Source: Sphaerolaimus hirsutus (lineage: Eukaryota; Nematoda; Chromadorea; Monhysterida; Sphaerolaimidae). From it: a stretch of DNA of 64,000 nt. Every line of letters begins with the position of its first letter. Within the stretch, counting starts at the first letter, position 1. The stretch lies in the NCBI GenBank assembly GCA_964036195.1, contig OZ038456.1:15066001-15130000 (forward strand), given 5' to 3'. Made by a program: the position numbers and the translations under genes. The notes under the pieces are model-generated. The model ran no database searches, had not been told where the DNA came from, and saw nothing but the letters and a program-made list of their open reading frames with translations. This document shows, one piece after another, positions 33,231 through 44,320 of the stretch.

Positions 33231-33767
33231 TAGGGTGACAAATTTCCGTTCTCCGTTTCTGTTTTCCGCAGGCAAATTTTTTTCGTTTTCCATTCCGTTT
33301 TCCATTCCTTTTTCCGGCCACTTTTTTCCGTTTCCGTTTTTCCGGCTCATTTTCCGTTTTCCAGCTTAAGTTTCAGTTTTTCCGCCTTTTCCGTTTTCTG
33401 CCCCAATTTCCAGTTTTTCTGCCTTTTTTCTGTTTTCTGCCTCAATTTTCCATTTTTCCGCCTCATTTAACATTTTTCTGGCTCAGCTTTTTGTTTTCTG
33501 TTCCAGCCAAACTGGTAAACATTAATGCAGATTGCCAATTATGTAATTTTTTCTGTTTCCAGCAAAATTTCTGGAAATTTTTCCACTTCCAGCAAAATTT
33601 CAGCAAATTTTATCTGTTTTCAGGCAAAATTTCAGAAAATTTTTTCTGTTTCCATGCAAATTTCATTTTTCCGTTTCCGTTTTTCCGGCCCATTTTTCCA
33701 GTTTTCCAGCCGCTGAAATTTTTTTCCGTTTCAGTTTTCCGTATAAAAAAAATGTTTTGACACCCTA
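33231..33767. mobile_element. TTTTCCG-rich MITE with TAGGGTGAC...CACCCTA ends
   Basis: The ends TAGGGTGACAAA and TTTTGACACCCTA are inverted; the interior is repeated TTTTCCG/TTTCCGTTTT. The flanks TTTAGGAT and GTTGGGAT match at 6 of 8 bases, an approximate 8-bp duplication. Confidence 0.65.
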
Positions 33768-34563
33768 GTTGGGATGATATGAGCTTTTATATCGTTCGAC
33801 ATTCAATGTGATCTTGTTTTCTGAAACTTGATATTGATATGGACCCTTGATATCGTCATTCAATAGGATAAACAGGTCGATATCCGATATTCGTTATGAA
33901 GAAATAGACTATATTCGATTACCATACTATTTGAAAAAACACACTTGAAAATTGATAGTACTATTTACCGTATTGATATAGTCAGCGTACATGATACTCT
34001 GCCCTAGCACTGATTTGTGTTTCGTGTTGGAAGCGTGCCAATGATTATTAAATCATGCGATTTCTGTAAAAAGATGAAAAACGTCATCGATGTGAATATG
34101 TACATGAATAACATTATAACAACAATTTATTTTATCATGTTTTTATGAAACTTGCACGCGTTAACCATCGTTGGCGCACTTCCAGCGGGAACCACGCGTG
34201 CAAGGTGTAAAGTAACGGGAGTATATCCTCGAATAAGGCCACCTCGAATAACTCAGCCTGTTATGAGCGTGAGGAAAAATATTCCCCCCTCGAAAAACTT
34301 CCCCAATGCTCGATGCTGCAAATGAGATGTAGCATGAAAAACATTTGATGAAGCCAGACAGACAAAAAAGCCATGGTCTGATCCATCGAATGCAACGATA
34401 AACACAACGAATTTACCCGGGGTGGGAAAGTGGGGTGTCCCGGGGTTACCCCCCCCCAAATCGCTCAGATATCTATCTATGCCAGAGCCTACCCAGCTAT
34501 CTTTTTATCTTCCCATCTATCCCGGAGACAAATCTTTTGGCTACTATCCCTTGACCCCCCGGC
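33768..34563. other. Repeat-rich intergenic region
   Basis: 33980-34215 is an inverted copy of 51030-51275: it contains GCGTACATGATACTCTGCC and GGAACCACGCGTGCAAGGTG, whose complements occur there. 34440-34563 holds TATCTATC-type repeats also found near 45100-45570 and 48960-49110. Confidence 0.45.
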
Positions 34564-35600
34564 TATCTACCATATTTACTCGAAATACCCCCTTGAATTA
34601 ACCCCACGAAATACCCCAGGTCTTTTCGAACTGAAGAAAAAATAAACCCCCCTCGAAATACCCCCGTCTCGAATGGGGTACATCATGTATACACTCTGTA
34701 TGTAGAGGAAAACCCGATATTTAACCACAGCGGTTCGTAACCCTTCCATTCGTAAGCCAAAGTATGTCGGTTGTAAAGCCAAAGTACCTCGTTTGTGAAG
34801 CCTCCAACTATTTTTATTTTTCATTCTTTTCGTAACCCATAGTGGGTCGTTATTTAACCCTACTGGTTCGATATTTAAGCCACAGTTATATTTAGGCAGA
34901 TGCACATATGATGGCAAAAAACGTATGTCATCTCACAGTCACATCTAAATATTTTCCTCTACCTTTATATTTACATGTATATTGAGTGGAGCGCATACTT
35001 TGTGCAGAATCTTACCATAATTTAATGAATAAAATTTGTGATAAATTTCGTCATTTATTATTCCGTAGTAAAAACGATGATTATTCCGATGGGTTATGGT
35101 AGGTCCCCATACTAAGTGTGATGTCCACAGAGTATATATTGGTCCTATTTATGTATTTTTTTATTGCGGCTTACGAAACGACACATTGGCTTTTTTACCG
35201 ACATACATAGGGTTAAATATCGATGCACTTTTTGAAGTTCAAAGGGGCTTTATTAATGACATACTTCGGCTTACGAACCGAGGTACTTTGGCTTTACAAC
35301 CGATGGGTTAAATATCGGGTAGGTTAAATATCGCTATACTCTCCTGTATGTATGTTAAGGCCAAATCGCATCGCAGCTATACTTACAGTATGTACAATGT
35401 ATAGGCTATCTACGTTTGTATGTTGTAATATGCCCTGTTTGGAGACATTTATTACCAGTTTCGGGTACGTAAAAGCCAATTCTTTACTACGATATTTATG
35501 AAAATTTCTGGCGAAATAATCCCCCACCCTCGAATAACCCCCTCACAATTTCCACTCTAAAAAATAAACCCCCTGGGGGTATTTCGAGGAAATACGGTAT
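34564..35600. mobile_element. CTCGAAATACCCC-family MITE split by an AACCCGATATTTAACC inverted repeat
   Basis: The outer ends are CTCGAAATACCCCC-type at 34575 and GTATTTCGAGGAAATACGG ending at 35599. Inside, 34705-35335 has inverted arms made of GATATTTAACC, CGTAAGCC, AAAGCCAAAGTACCTCG and their complements, a second element inserted in the family core. Confidence 0.6.
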
Positions 35601-35956
35601 CTAGATCTGAAGTGATTTTTACCAAACTTTAGTCCAATATTTGCTAAAAATCGCTTATTTTCATACCTTTCATAGATTTCTAAACTTTTCTGTCTGTCAA
35701 CTTTAATTTTATATTATAATTTTAACAATAATGTGACTTCAAGATGACGATGTGTTTCAATAAGGTATCAAGATCAATATCAAATCAATAGTGGAGAAAT
35801 AACAGTTTTTATTATTTAAAAAAGCAAATCTGCTGAGCATCGAGGTAACTTTGTAAATAAATATTTGAGATTAAATCTAAGATACATTTGGTGCGTGAAT
35901 TTGCGATTCAATATCAGTTTTAAAAATGATCTGAGACTGCCCTGAACTGATCTTCA
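35601..35956. other. No recognisable feature
   Basis: Unique AT-rich sequence. Confidence 0.3.
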
Positions 35957-35964
35957 GTTCCATA

Positions 35965-36531
35965 TAGGGTTGGGGAAGTATGACTTTTCGATATCGACAT
36001 TCGATATTTTTTCTGAAACACGAAATTCGATATCGATACGATATGGACCCTCGATATCGATATGAAAGTATGATTGGTATTCGATATCGATATTTCGATA
36101 TTCTGCTTTTGGTATTAGGTTGTGTAATTAGGAAAAGGTGCCATTTATAGGTGCCATGCCATCAGTGTTGGCATTTGGCGCCAAATGTGATGGCATACAT
36201 AGAAACATACATATACTCTGACGTGGACATTTGTGAGTGGATTTGCACAAGATTTGAGGCTGTCGCAACCAGTGAAATGGACATACCTGTCAGATGACAA
36301 CAAAGTGTGTTCTTGCACGCAAAATTTTTGAAAATTGCCTATAAAATGGCACATTTTTATTTAATCCTGGCATATTTTAATTCCAGGAAGCCCAGGAATG
36401 CAAGAATATTGAAAAAATCAAAAAATGATCGATATTCGATATCGATATTTTTTCAAAACTTTCTATATCGATATTCTATATGAAAAAAGTCGATATCCGA
36501 TATTCTATACGATACGATCGTCCCAACCCTA
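35965..36531. mobile_element. hAT-like MITE rich in CGATATCGATAT
   Basis: The ends TAGGGTTGGG and CCCAACCCTA are flanked by GTTCCATA (35957-35964) and GTCCCATA (36532-36539), an 8-bp duplication with one mismatch. The interior repeats CGATAT in both directions around a unique core containing GGCGCCAAATG. Confidence 0.8.
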
Positions 36532-36552
36532 GTCCCATAGGGGGCAGGCCTG

Positions 36553-36758
36553 ATACGCACATCTGCCCGTTACTCACATTTGCCCGTTTTTTCCACTTAA
36601 CACTTTTTCAAGTGATTTTCAGATATGAGTAAAGTGAGAAAAAGTTGCGCAATGACATTAGTGACCTTTTTTCACTTCACTCATATCTGAAAATCACTTG
36701 GGAAAGTGTCAAGTGAAAAAAACGGGCAAATGTGCGTAACGGGCAGATGTGCGTATCA
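36553..36758. mobile_element. Palindromic MITE with GATACGCACATCTGCCCG ends
   Basis: The ends GATACGCACATCTGCCCG and CGGGCAGATGTGCGTATC are perfect inverted repeats. Inside, CAAGTGATTTTCAGATATGAG and its complement form a second stem. Related copies lie at 58315-58470 and 58904-59325. Confidence 0.75.
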
Positions 36759-36779
36759 GTGCACCCCCGTCCCATAGGG

Positions 36780-36945
36780 CCCACACACGCTAGTTGACAT
36801 CGACACCAAATGTCAACTGGTGCCTATCCCGATTCAAAGCTTGCTGACGAGTGGACGAACGACGTTCAAACGCAATCTTTGAATTAGGAACGGAACCAGT
36901 TGACATTGACATTTGGTGTCAATGTCAACTAGCGTGTGTGGGGCC
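36780..36945. mobile_element. Palindromic MITE with CACACACGCTAGTTGACAT ends
   Basis: CCCACACACGCTAGTTGACAT and ATGTCAACTAGCGTGTGTGG are inverted; inner arms GACACCAAATGTCAACTGG pair as well. Minimal palindromes with the same GTTGACAT core lie at 54757-54812. Confidence 0.7.
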
Positions 36946-36948
36946 ATA

Positions 36949-37295
36949 GTAAACAATGAATACATTTCCAGTTTCTGGCCAAATATTGGCTCGACCAGTC
37001 ACATTGAGATTTGCAATAAAAAGATTTCAGGGGGATTTATAAATACAAAAAATATCAGAAAACAAATAAATAAAGGTATGAATATAAATACAATATTTCT
37101 ATATAATTATTTTTCTAGGATTATCCTGATAGATTATATATTTCCTTTTTTGAAGCATTTTCTAAGATTTAAAAAAATACCAGACAATATAAAATTATGA
37201 GATTGATATTGATTTATATTTTTTCCAGTCCTTCGCAGAGATTTGAATAAATTCACATTATGCGATAATTTCTGTGATTATATATTTGATCATAG
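36949..37295. other. 5' flank or first introns of the Pax gene
   Basis: AT-rich. I could not identify a start-codon exon for the Pax gene here; it may lie further upstream among the repeats. Confidence 0.3.
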
Positions 37296-40200
37296 GACGT
37301 GAAAATTTGGTACCGCTGAAACCGCAGCCGAATGTCGAATGTAAGATGTCGCAGTCTGCAGAAAATTCTCTAAAAGCATTCAAATGGTGCGCAAATCCCA
37401 GACCCTATAAAATGCCCTGTAAAATGTCAAATGTCATGCAAATTCTCAAAAGTCATGTAAATTGCCCTGGAACATGAAAAGTTATGTATTAAAAATCGAT
37501 TTTTTTGCCAAAAAATTACAAAACAGTTTTCGAATTTTTCAGGGAAGTCAAGCAACGAAACACATGCCGAAAACTTTTAACTCGAACGCGCTAGCGTCTG
37601 AGCGATAAAAACAAAAACAAAAAAAAATCAAAAAACATAAACGTTGAATACGTCGTCCGCGGCGGCAGAGGCCGACCTCGACACATGACATTTAACATTT
37701 TCCGGGCAATTTTACAGGGTCCGGGACTGCCGCCAGGAACAGTGGAAGTTACGATCCATTGAACGACAGCACCGTGATTGACTGGCTCATAGAGTTGGAG
37801 GGCGGGGACGCTTCGTGGCAATGTGAATTGGTCAGTATTTCTGGATTGGTAGATTGTATTTACATACTGCTGACTACTGCCTTAAGCAGGGTGGTGTATT
37901 TACTGGACGGACGGAAGGCTATAAATACAGTGAATGCTACCGTACTTTGATGAATAAGGTTACGTGAAACAATTTGCACCAAATTCACCCAAACGAGGAA
38001 AATGTGATCCTATGAGAGAAAAAATGTATGTTTCTTTATTCAGATGGGGTATGGTACATTTCATTGTATGTTTGCGCAAAGTATGTCCCAAAATCACATA
38101 CCGTATTACCTCGAATTATTCCCCCTTGAATTACCCCCCCCCCCTCGATTTAACCCCCCTCAAAATGGGCTGGGGAAATATTAACCCCCCCCCTCGAAAT
38201 ATGTACGCAATGTAATGAAATGATGTAAACCCCTGTTTACCTCGGTTCGTACCTTAACGAAATTTTTATAAAATGTTTTGTCACACCCCCCACTTAACTT
38301 TACAGCGAATTTCATCCCATACAAAAGTTAGCCAAAAGAGTTGTCTAAAATGACATTGGGTCATCCCCCATTGTAGCGCCACATGGGCTGTGTAAATGGG
38401 CCACACATTTTTTTATACAAAAATGCAGTGTTCACCTTGCTCCATACGCGTCTTTTATAGTATATACTTTTATTCTGTCTTTCAAGGCCGGAAATCAGCC
38501 TGAAAGACAGAACAAAGTCCTGGCAAAGTGCCAAATGCAATTTCAACAGCTCATTTACACATAGAAATGAGATATCAAATTTTAAATTTGTATTGTTTTG
38601 TACTGCTGATCATGATCAGCTGAGCTTCTGCTCTTTTTATCTGCTGATGCTTCATCTGTTCCAACTGAAAATGCTTCTGTCTGAAAGAGAAATCTCTCTC
38701 TCTATGCATTTTTTTAAAACCTACTCTGCTTAAATACACCCACCAACACATGATAATTTGAGGGGTAAAATTTAAACAACCTCACCAAATTTTCCTTACT
38801 ACTGATTTTCATCCCTGAACAAAATGTAGAAGGTTTTTTTTGAATTTCACCATTAGAATTCTCATGTGTCAGATGATGAACTTTAAGCAGAGTAGGTTTT
38901 TAAAAAATGCCTCAGGATTTCTCTTTCAGATGCAAGCATTTTCAGTGGGAACAGACGTAGCATGAGCAAATAAAAAATCACAAGCCCAGCTGATCATGAT
39001 CTGCAGTACACAACAATACAAATTTAAAAATTATATTTATCATTTCTACCTGTAAATGAGCCGTTGAAATTGCATTTGGCACTTTGCCACGACTTTGTTC
39101 TGTCTTTCAGGCTGATTTCCAGTCTTGAAAAACAGAATCTAAGTATATAAACAAACGCGTATGGAGCAAAGTGAACACTGCATTTTTGTTTAAAAAATGT
39201 GTCTGCCATTTACACAGCCCACGTGGCGTTACAACGGGGGATGGCCCAATGGCATTTTAGACAACTCTTTTAGCTAACTTTTGTATTGGATGAAATTCGC
39301 TGTCAAGTAAAGTGGGGGGCGTGACACAACATTTTGTGAAGGTACGGACAGAGGTAAACAGGGGTTTACATCATGTATGCAATGTAATTACATGATGTAT
39401 TTTGTTACCGCTAATTGACATTGCAGCTACACATAGACTAGTTTGTGTAACTATGTACGTTTTTATGTCCAAATATACCTACCCTGTTTGGACACACTTA
39501 AATATTACCTGTTTTGGGTACGCAAATGCCTGCTATTTACTACGATCCTTAAGAAAATTTCTAACGAAATAATAAACCCCCTCGAATAAGCCCCCTCAAA
39601 TTTCGCTGGCGAAATAATAAACCCCCATGGGGGTATTTCGAGGTAATACAACGATTTCGATAACGACCAATGCACAACATGCGGTCCGCGGTGTATACGC
39701 GACCGCGTGAGTGGCATTCGAAAAATCTCGGATAATTTTTATTTACCGTATTTACTCGAAATACCCCCAGGTCTTTTCGAGCTGAGGAAAAAATACCCCC
39801 CTCGAAATACCCCCCGTCCGGAATAAGGTACATCATGTATGCAATGATCATTATGTAGCATCGCTATTCCTCACGCCACAAGTTTACTTTTAGATGTGGG
39901 AGCCGATAACGCATAACGTTTACTGCCGGATAACTAAAAATTTGGTAAACTCATTCATCAGTTTTGAACGACACTTGAGTTCACCGGAATGAGCTGTTCG
40001 TCAACTACAGTTGACGGAGATTAACGATAACACATTCCTAAAAAAACTCAAATGCGCTAACAAGCTGATACATAAATATATGAGCTTACTACTATTTTAG
40101 TTTACCGGTAGTTAACTAGTGTGTGCCGTCCCAATATCGATCAATCCTGAATTTTCTCACTTTCAGCCGCTCAAAGTCGAGCCAATGGAAAAAGTCATGA

Positions 40201-43200
40201 ATGTCGACATATTACGAATCGGCCATGATGAGAGAAGTGTTCAATTAAAAAGTGCTGGCTCTGAAGTGGGAGACGATGCGGGTGCCAATTATGCAAGTGG
40301 ACAAGTGGATAGTAAACTTGCAAGTGGTGAGTAAATTTGTAACTGATGATATTATACCTGTCTACTGATGGAAAAGCGCCAGGATTTTGGCGCCAAGCGC
40401 CAATGGCGCCATAGCCAAGCACCATGGCGCTTTTTGCTGTGGCGCTAGCGCCAAGCGCCAGGTGTTTTGTTTCTGGCGCCATGCAAAGTGGTGCCGAGCG
40501 CCAAAAGTGGTGTTTTTCTTGGGTTTGGCGCCAAGCGCAGCGCCACTGGCGCCACAGCAAAATAGCGCCATACGCCAAAAGCGCCATGGCGCTTTCTCTT
40601 TTGACGCCAGCGCTATGGCGGTTTCCATTCACTATACTTGTCACTTCGGTTACTAAATACCGTATTTCCTCGAAATACCCCCAGGGTTTTTTTTCAGAGT
40701 GGAAATTTTGAGGGGGGTATTTCGAGGGGGGCTTATTCGAGGGAGGGGGGGGGGTTTATGATTTCGTCAGAAATTTTCACGAAACTCATAGTAAAGAGTA
40801 CGCTTTTATACACGAAAAACCGATAGTCAATGTGTCCAAGTAGGGTATATTTGGAAATATCAACGTCCATCGCTACACAAACTAGTATAAATATGTGTAC
40901 CTAGCTGCGATGCAAACTGCGACCAATATATACACAACGGTATTTCAAAGGGGGGGGGGTATTTTTCCCCAGCTCAAAAACACCTGGGGGTATTTCGAGG
41001 GGGGTTAATTCAAAGGGGGGATGTCGAGGAAAAACGGTAGTCACTCGCCGATTTCTTGTCACTTGTCAACTTGTGAAATCAACTTGTCAGGGCACAGCGA
41101 TGTCTGTGAAATGGCAGACAATGCTGGGCACAGTGGTGTCAAAGAGAAAAAGAGTCTGAGAAAGAATAGTATGGATGGATGGTATGTAAAAGGACAACCA
41201 CTTGACTTGACACTGAGACACATGATTATTGAAAATACAATGAAAGGCATGTCAAATATGCAGAATGCAAAGGTGGTGAGTTCACAAAATTATATTTTGG
41301 GCTGCAGGCTTTATATCCTATAAAAGGAAGGTTGATGTGAAATTGGGAATGGGAGCAGTAATGTAGAAAATGCTCACACCTAGTTATCAAATTTTTACTC
41401 GATAAATACGTATACTCGAGTGCTGCATAAATACGTTTACGTTTCCTCCCGAAAAAATACCGGTACTCGGTTACTCGCGTACTTTTTGAAAGTACGCGGG
41501 TACAGAAAACGAGTATTTACAGATATTTACGTTTACTCACCTTTTACACAGCGTAAAAGTAGAAAAGTTTTACTTTACGTTTTCTGTACTCTGGTGTGAC
41601 TAAAAATAAAATACTTTACGTTTACGTTTACTTTGAAATAAGTTCAGTACATTTAACAACTCTGCCGTAATGATCCCAGGCCATAGGCGGCGTAAGTGCT
41701 TGTGACAGTGTGAATGTCACAAGCGGAAATTTGGGTGTCACAAGCAGAAATTCGGGTGTCACAATGTGACATTCACAAGCGGAATTTCTGACGGTCCCCA
41801 CATACATAAATTTACTCCAGGATACAACATTCTCCATACAGTAGAACGAAATCAAAGCTGCATTTCCCATGAAATCGGTACGCGCGCGCCAAAAATAATG
41901 CAAATCGAGGACGACCATTCATAGCATAAATACAAACGTGTGTGCAGCAGTCAGCGCACAGCGCACCTTTTGCTGGGAGTGAGGTGGGGGCAGCATTTTT
42001 TTAATGCCTCTACCGGTTGCCAATTCAAAAATTCTGCATGCTTGTGTAATTCAGTGTTTTTAGATTTTTTCTCACTGTTGCTTGCTTTAAATTTGCTGCA
42101 ATTTTTGTTGTCGCCTAATGCAGAATGAAAAATATTGAAATAATTAAAAATATTGAAATTATTCGCCTGCATTGTTAAGATTTCCATTGTTAAGATTTCC
42201 AAGACTTTACCACCTATTTCGTACATTCCAATTTGAAAAAAATTAATTGTATTGTTGTTCACTGTTGGTAAAATTTCTTTAAAATCTGGCGAGAATAATT
42301 GAAGGTACCCTCTAATATAAGGTACCCTCTAATATAAGGCATAACTTTTGGCTCGAAAAATCTGACGAAAACAATATAAGGTATACCTTATATTAGAGGT
42401 AATACGGTATTTACGTTTTTATGTCCGAATCTATCCTGTTTGGACGCATTTATTTCATGCTTTGGGTACGCGAATACCTACATTTTACTATGGTCCTTAC
42501 GAAAATTTCCGACGAATTAATAACCCCCCCTCGTATAACCCCCGCCCCCTCGAATTAACCCCCCTCTCAAATTTTGCTGGGGAAAAAATAAACCCCCATG
42601 GGGGTATTTCGAGGTAATACGGTAATGAGCATACCTAGCGAAAAGCATACCTAGTAAAAAGTGTCACAAGGTCAAATTTTGGCCAATGTGAATGTCACAA
42701 GCAAAAATTGGGACCTTGCGCCGCCTACGTCCCAGGCCTAAAGTAGCAGCTCTACTTTATGGCCGGGTTTACTTTACGGCCGGTACATCTCCAGTACAAA
42801 CACTTGTGAAATTTTTTAGCAGATCCGCCATACACTTAATGGCAAATGCAAAAGCGCATAGCCTTTACCTTATCAACAGACTAGTAAAATCACACTTGGG
42901 GCCAATTCCATAAGAGGAGAAGTGAAATGAGGAGTAAAACGTGAAGTAAAATAAGAAGTGAAAAATATATACAAAAAAAACAACGTAAAGGATAGATTCT
43001 GACTTAGAAAGTATTGTTTCTGATGACGGTAATGATGATTTTACGCGTGTGTCAGAACTTTGGAATTGGTAATGTTACCCTTCAAAAAATTTCATTCGCT
43101 TTTCACTTCACTTTTCATTTCACATTTCACTTCAGATTTCACTTCTCACTTCTCATCTTCCCCTTTCGCGGAGTTGGCACCTGGGGCCAGTTCCGCAAAA

Positions 43201-44320
43201 TGAGAAGTGAAAAGTGAATTGGCAAAAGGCGGAGTGAAAGCACAAAGGCGAAGTGAAATGGCAAGTGAATTGGCAAAAGCGAAGTACAAAAAAAGTAGTC
43301 TCTTCGCCTTTGCCATTTTACTTGCCATTTCACTTCTCACTTCCCATTTTGCGGAACTGGCCCCCACACCGCGCACCCTGATCGCAGATGAAGGTGACTC
43401 ACGGCTGCGTGTCGAAGATAGTCTCCAGGTTCCACGAAAACGGCACGGTGGAACCGAGGAAAATGGGGGGCTCCGCGCCTAGAGTTCTCACTGACAAAGT
43501 TCGCGCGGCCATAAACAGGTATTTACGGCTGTGATTAGTGATATAAGAAGCGCCAGGAATTTGGCACCAAGCGCCAAAAGCACTATGGCGCTTTTCGAAC
43601 CCCCAGCGCCAATGGCGCCAGAGCAAAATGGCAGCAAGCGCCAGGAGAGCCATGGCGATTTTTGTTCTGCTTTAGCGATAGCGCCAGGCATTTTGTTCCC
43701 GGAGCCGGGTGAAAATAGCGCCAAGCACCAAAAACGCCATGGCGCTTTTCATGGCCACGTTGCCAAGCGCCAATGGCGCCACAGTAAAACAGCGCCAAGC
43801 GCCAAAAGCGTCACGGCGTTTATTGTATTGGCGCCAGCGCCAGCGTCATGGCGCTTTCACATCACTGTGATGCACCAAAATAGTCCAACAGCACGAAGGG
43901 TAGAAAAAAACTACCCGTTTAAAAAACGTTTTTTTAAACTAAAATGTTTTTCAAAGTGTTCTTTTTTCAAAAGTTCCCTAATATGGTTATACGTCAACAT
44001 AAACAGGTATATCAGACAAGTGGCACTACTTTGTGATATTACATATATCCATGAATCAAACTATGGGATAGCATTGTAATTGACGCATTCTGCCAACAAA
44101 AATCCTTTTTTATACTTTTTTTAAAAACCTTTTGAAAAACCCAAACGCCTACCGCGAGCGCAGATACAAGCACCACAACCCCACCATATCTTCGAGCACG
44201 ATCCAGAAATTGCTGCTGCACGAGGGACTGTGCGTCAAGGCGACGCTGCCCTGCAAATCCAGCATTAACAGGATTAAGAGGCAGCTGGTGCAGCAGACTT
44301 TGAATGGACGCGTGTTGTGA
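37296..44320 (+). CDS. Pax-type paired-domain protein gene (5' incomplete, 6 candidate exons)
   Basis: Candidate exons: 37296-37340, 37718-37830, 40167-40326, 41091-41275, 43388-43518 and about 44137-44320. Junction phases 1, 0, 1 and 0 match for the first five, and donors include GTAAGA and two GTGAGT. Exon 4 ends with the start of the PAI subdomain (GWYVKGQPLDLTLRHMIIEN). Exon 5 has THGCVSKIVSRFHENGTVEP followed by GGSAPRV, matching the paired signature SHGCVSKIL...GGSKPRV. Exon 6 supplies RED-like sequence (NPTISSSTIQKLL, SSINRIKRQL) and stops at TGA 44318-44320 with no homeodomain or octapeptide. Pax proteins are DNA-binding developmental regulators. No AG acceptor precedes exon 6, where repeat DNA abuts the coding sequence; the gene may be damaged or the last junction non-canonical. 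The first two exons are the least certain. Confidence 0.82.
37395..37717. repeat. Inverted repeat of CCCTGTAAAATGTCAAATGTCATG type in a Pax intron
   Basis: Left CCCTGTAAAATGTCAAATGTC and right GACATTTAACATTTTCCGGGCAATTTTACAGGG are inverted. The right end supplies TTTTACAG, the acceptor of the next candidate exon. A longer relative is at 44425-44810. Confidence 0.6.
38098..38220. mobile_element. CTCGAAATACCCCC-family MITE, left part
   Basis: Begins CCGTATTACCTCGAATTA; its right part continues beyond the foldback element, at 39374-39654 (ends TATTTCGAGGTAATAC). Confidence 0.65.
38221..39373. mobile_element. Foldback element, about 500-bp imperfect inverted arms
   Basis: The arms (about 38221-38734 and 38880-39373) start TGATGTAAACCCCTGTTTACC and end GGTAAACAGGGGTTTACATCA. 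They pair along their length, with many small differences, around a loop of about 145 bp. It lies inside a copy of the CTCGAAATACCCCC family. Open frames in the arms are mirror images. Confidence 0.85.
40363..40634. mobile_element. GCGCCA-rich hAT-like MITE in a Pax intron
   Basis: The ends TACTGATGGAAAAGCGCCA and CCATTCACTA are flanked by TACCTGTC (40355-40362) and TACTTGTC (40635-40642), an 8-bp duplication with one mismatch. The interior is GGCGCCA repeats. Confidence 0.75.
40660..41037. mobile_element. CTCGAAATACCCCC-family MITE in a Pax intron
   Basis: Ends CCGTATTTCCTCGAAATACC and GAGGAAAAACGG; TA at both flanks. It ends 53 bases upstream of the exon at 41091. Confidence 0.75.
41391..41665. 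mobile_element. TTTACG-rich hAT-like MITE in a Pax intron
   Basis: Begins CTAGTTATCAAATTTTTACTCG and ends CATTTAACAACTCTG, with TTTACGTTTACG repeats inside, like 4870-5366 and 51674-52162. Confidence 0.55.
41666..43180. repeat. Pax intron filled with short repeats
   Basis: 42305-42411 carries ACCCTCTAATATAAGG words ending in AATACGG. 42500-42622 is a CTCGAAATACCCC-family right half. TGTCACAAGCGGAAAT words at 41705-41790 pair with TGTCACAAGC at 42690. No exon is visible. Confidence 0.45.
43181..43372. mobile_element. GAAGTGAAATGGCAA-rich inverted repeat
   Basis: GGGGCCAGTTCCGCAAAATG and CATTTTGCGGAACTGGCCCC are perfect inverted ends; the interior is GAAGTGAA and GGCAAAAG repeats. It ends just before the paired-domain exon at 43388, so the polypyrimidine tract of that exon lies partly at its border. 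Confidence 0.7.
43536..43864. mobile_element. GCGCCA-rich hAT-like MITE in the paired-domain intron
   Basis: Begins TAGTGATATAAGAAGCGCCA and ends GGCGCTTTCACATCA. The left flank GCTGTGAT (43528-43535) is repeated as CTGTGAT right of the element, as expected for an 8-bp duplication after a small deletion at the right end. Confidence 0.65.
43905..44131. mobile_element. Truncated TAGGGTTGG-family element abutting the last Pax exon
   Basis: AAAAAACGTTTTTTTAAAC, TATATCAGACA and CATATAT/CTTTGTGAT blocks match the left part of the element at 21516-23135 in order. No right terminus is present; the homology stops where Pax coding sequence begins. Confidence 0.6.
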
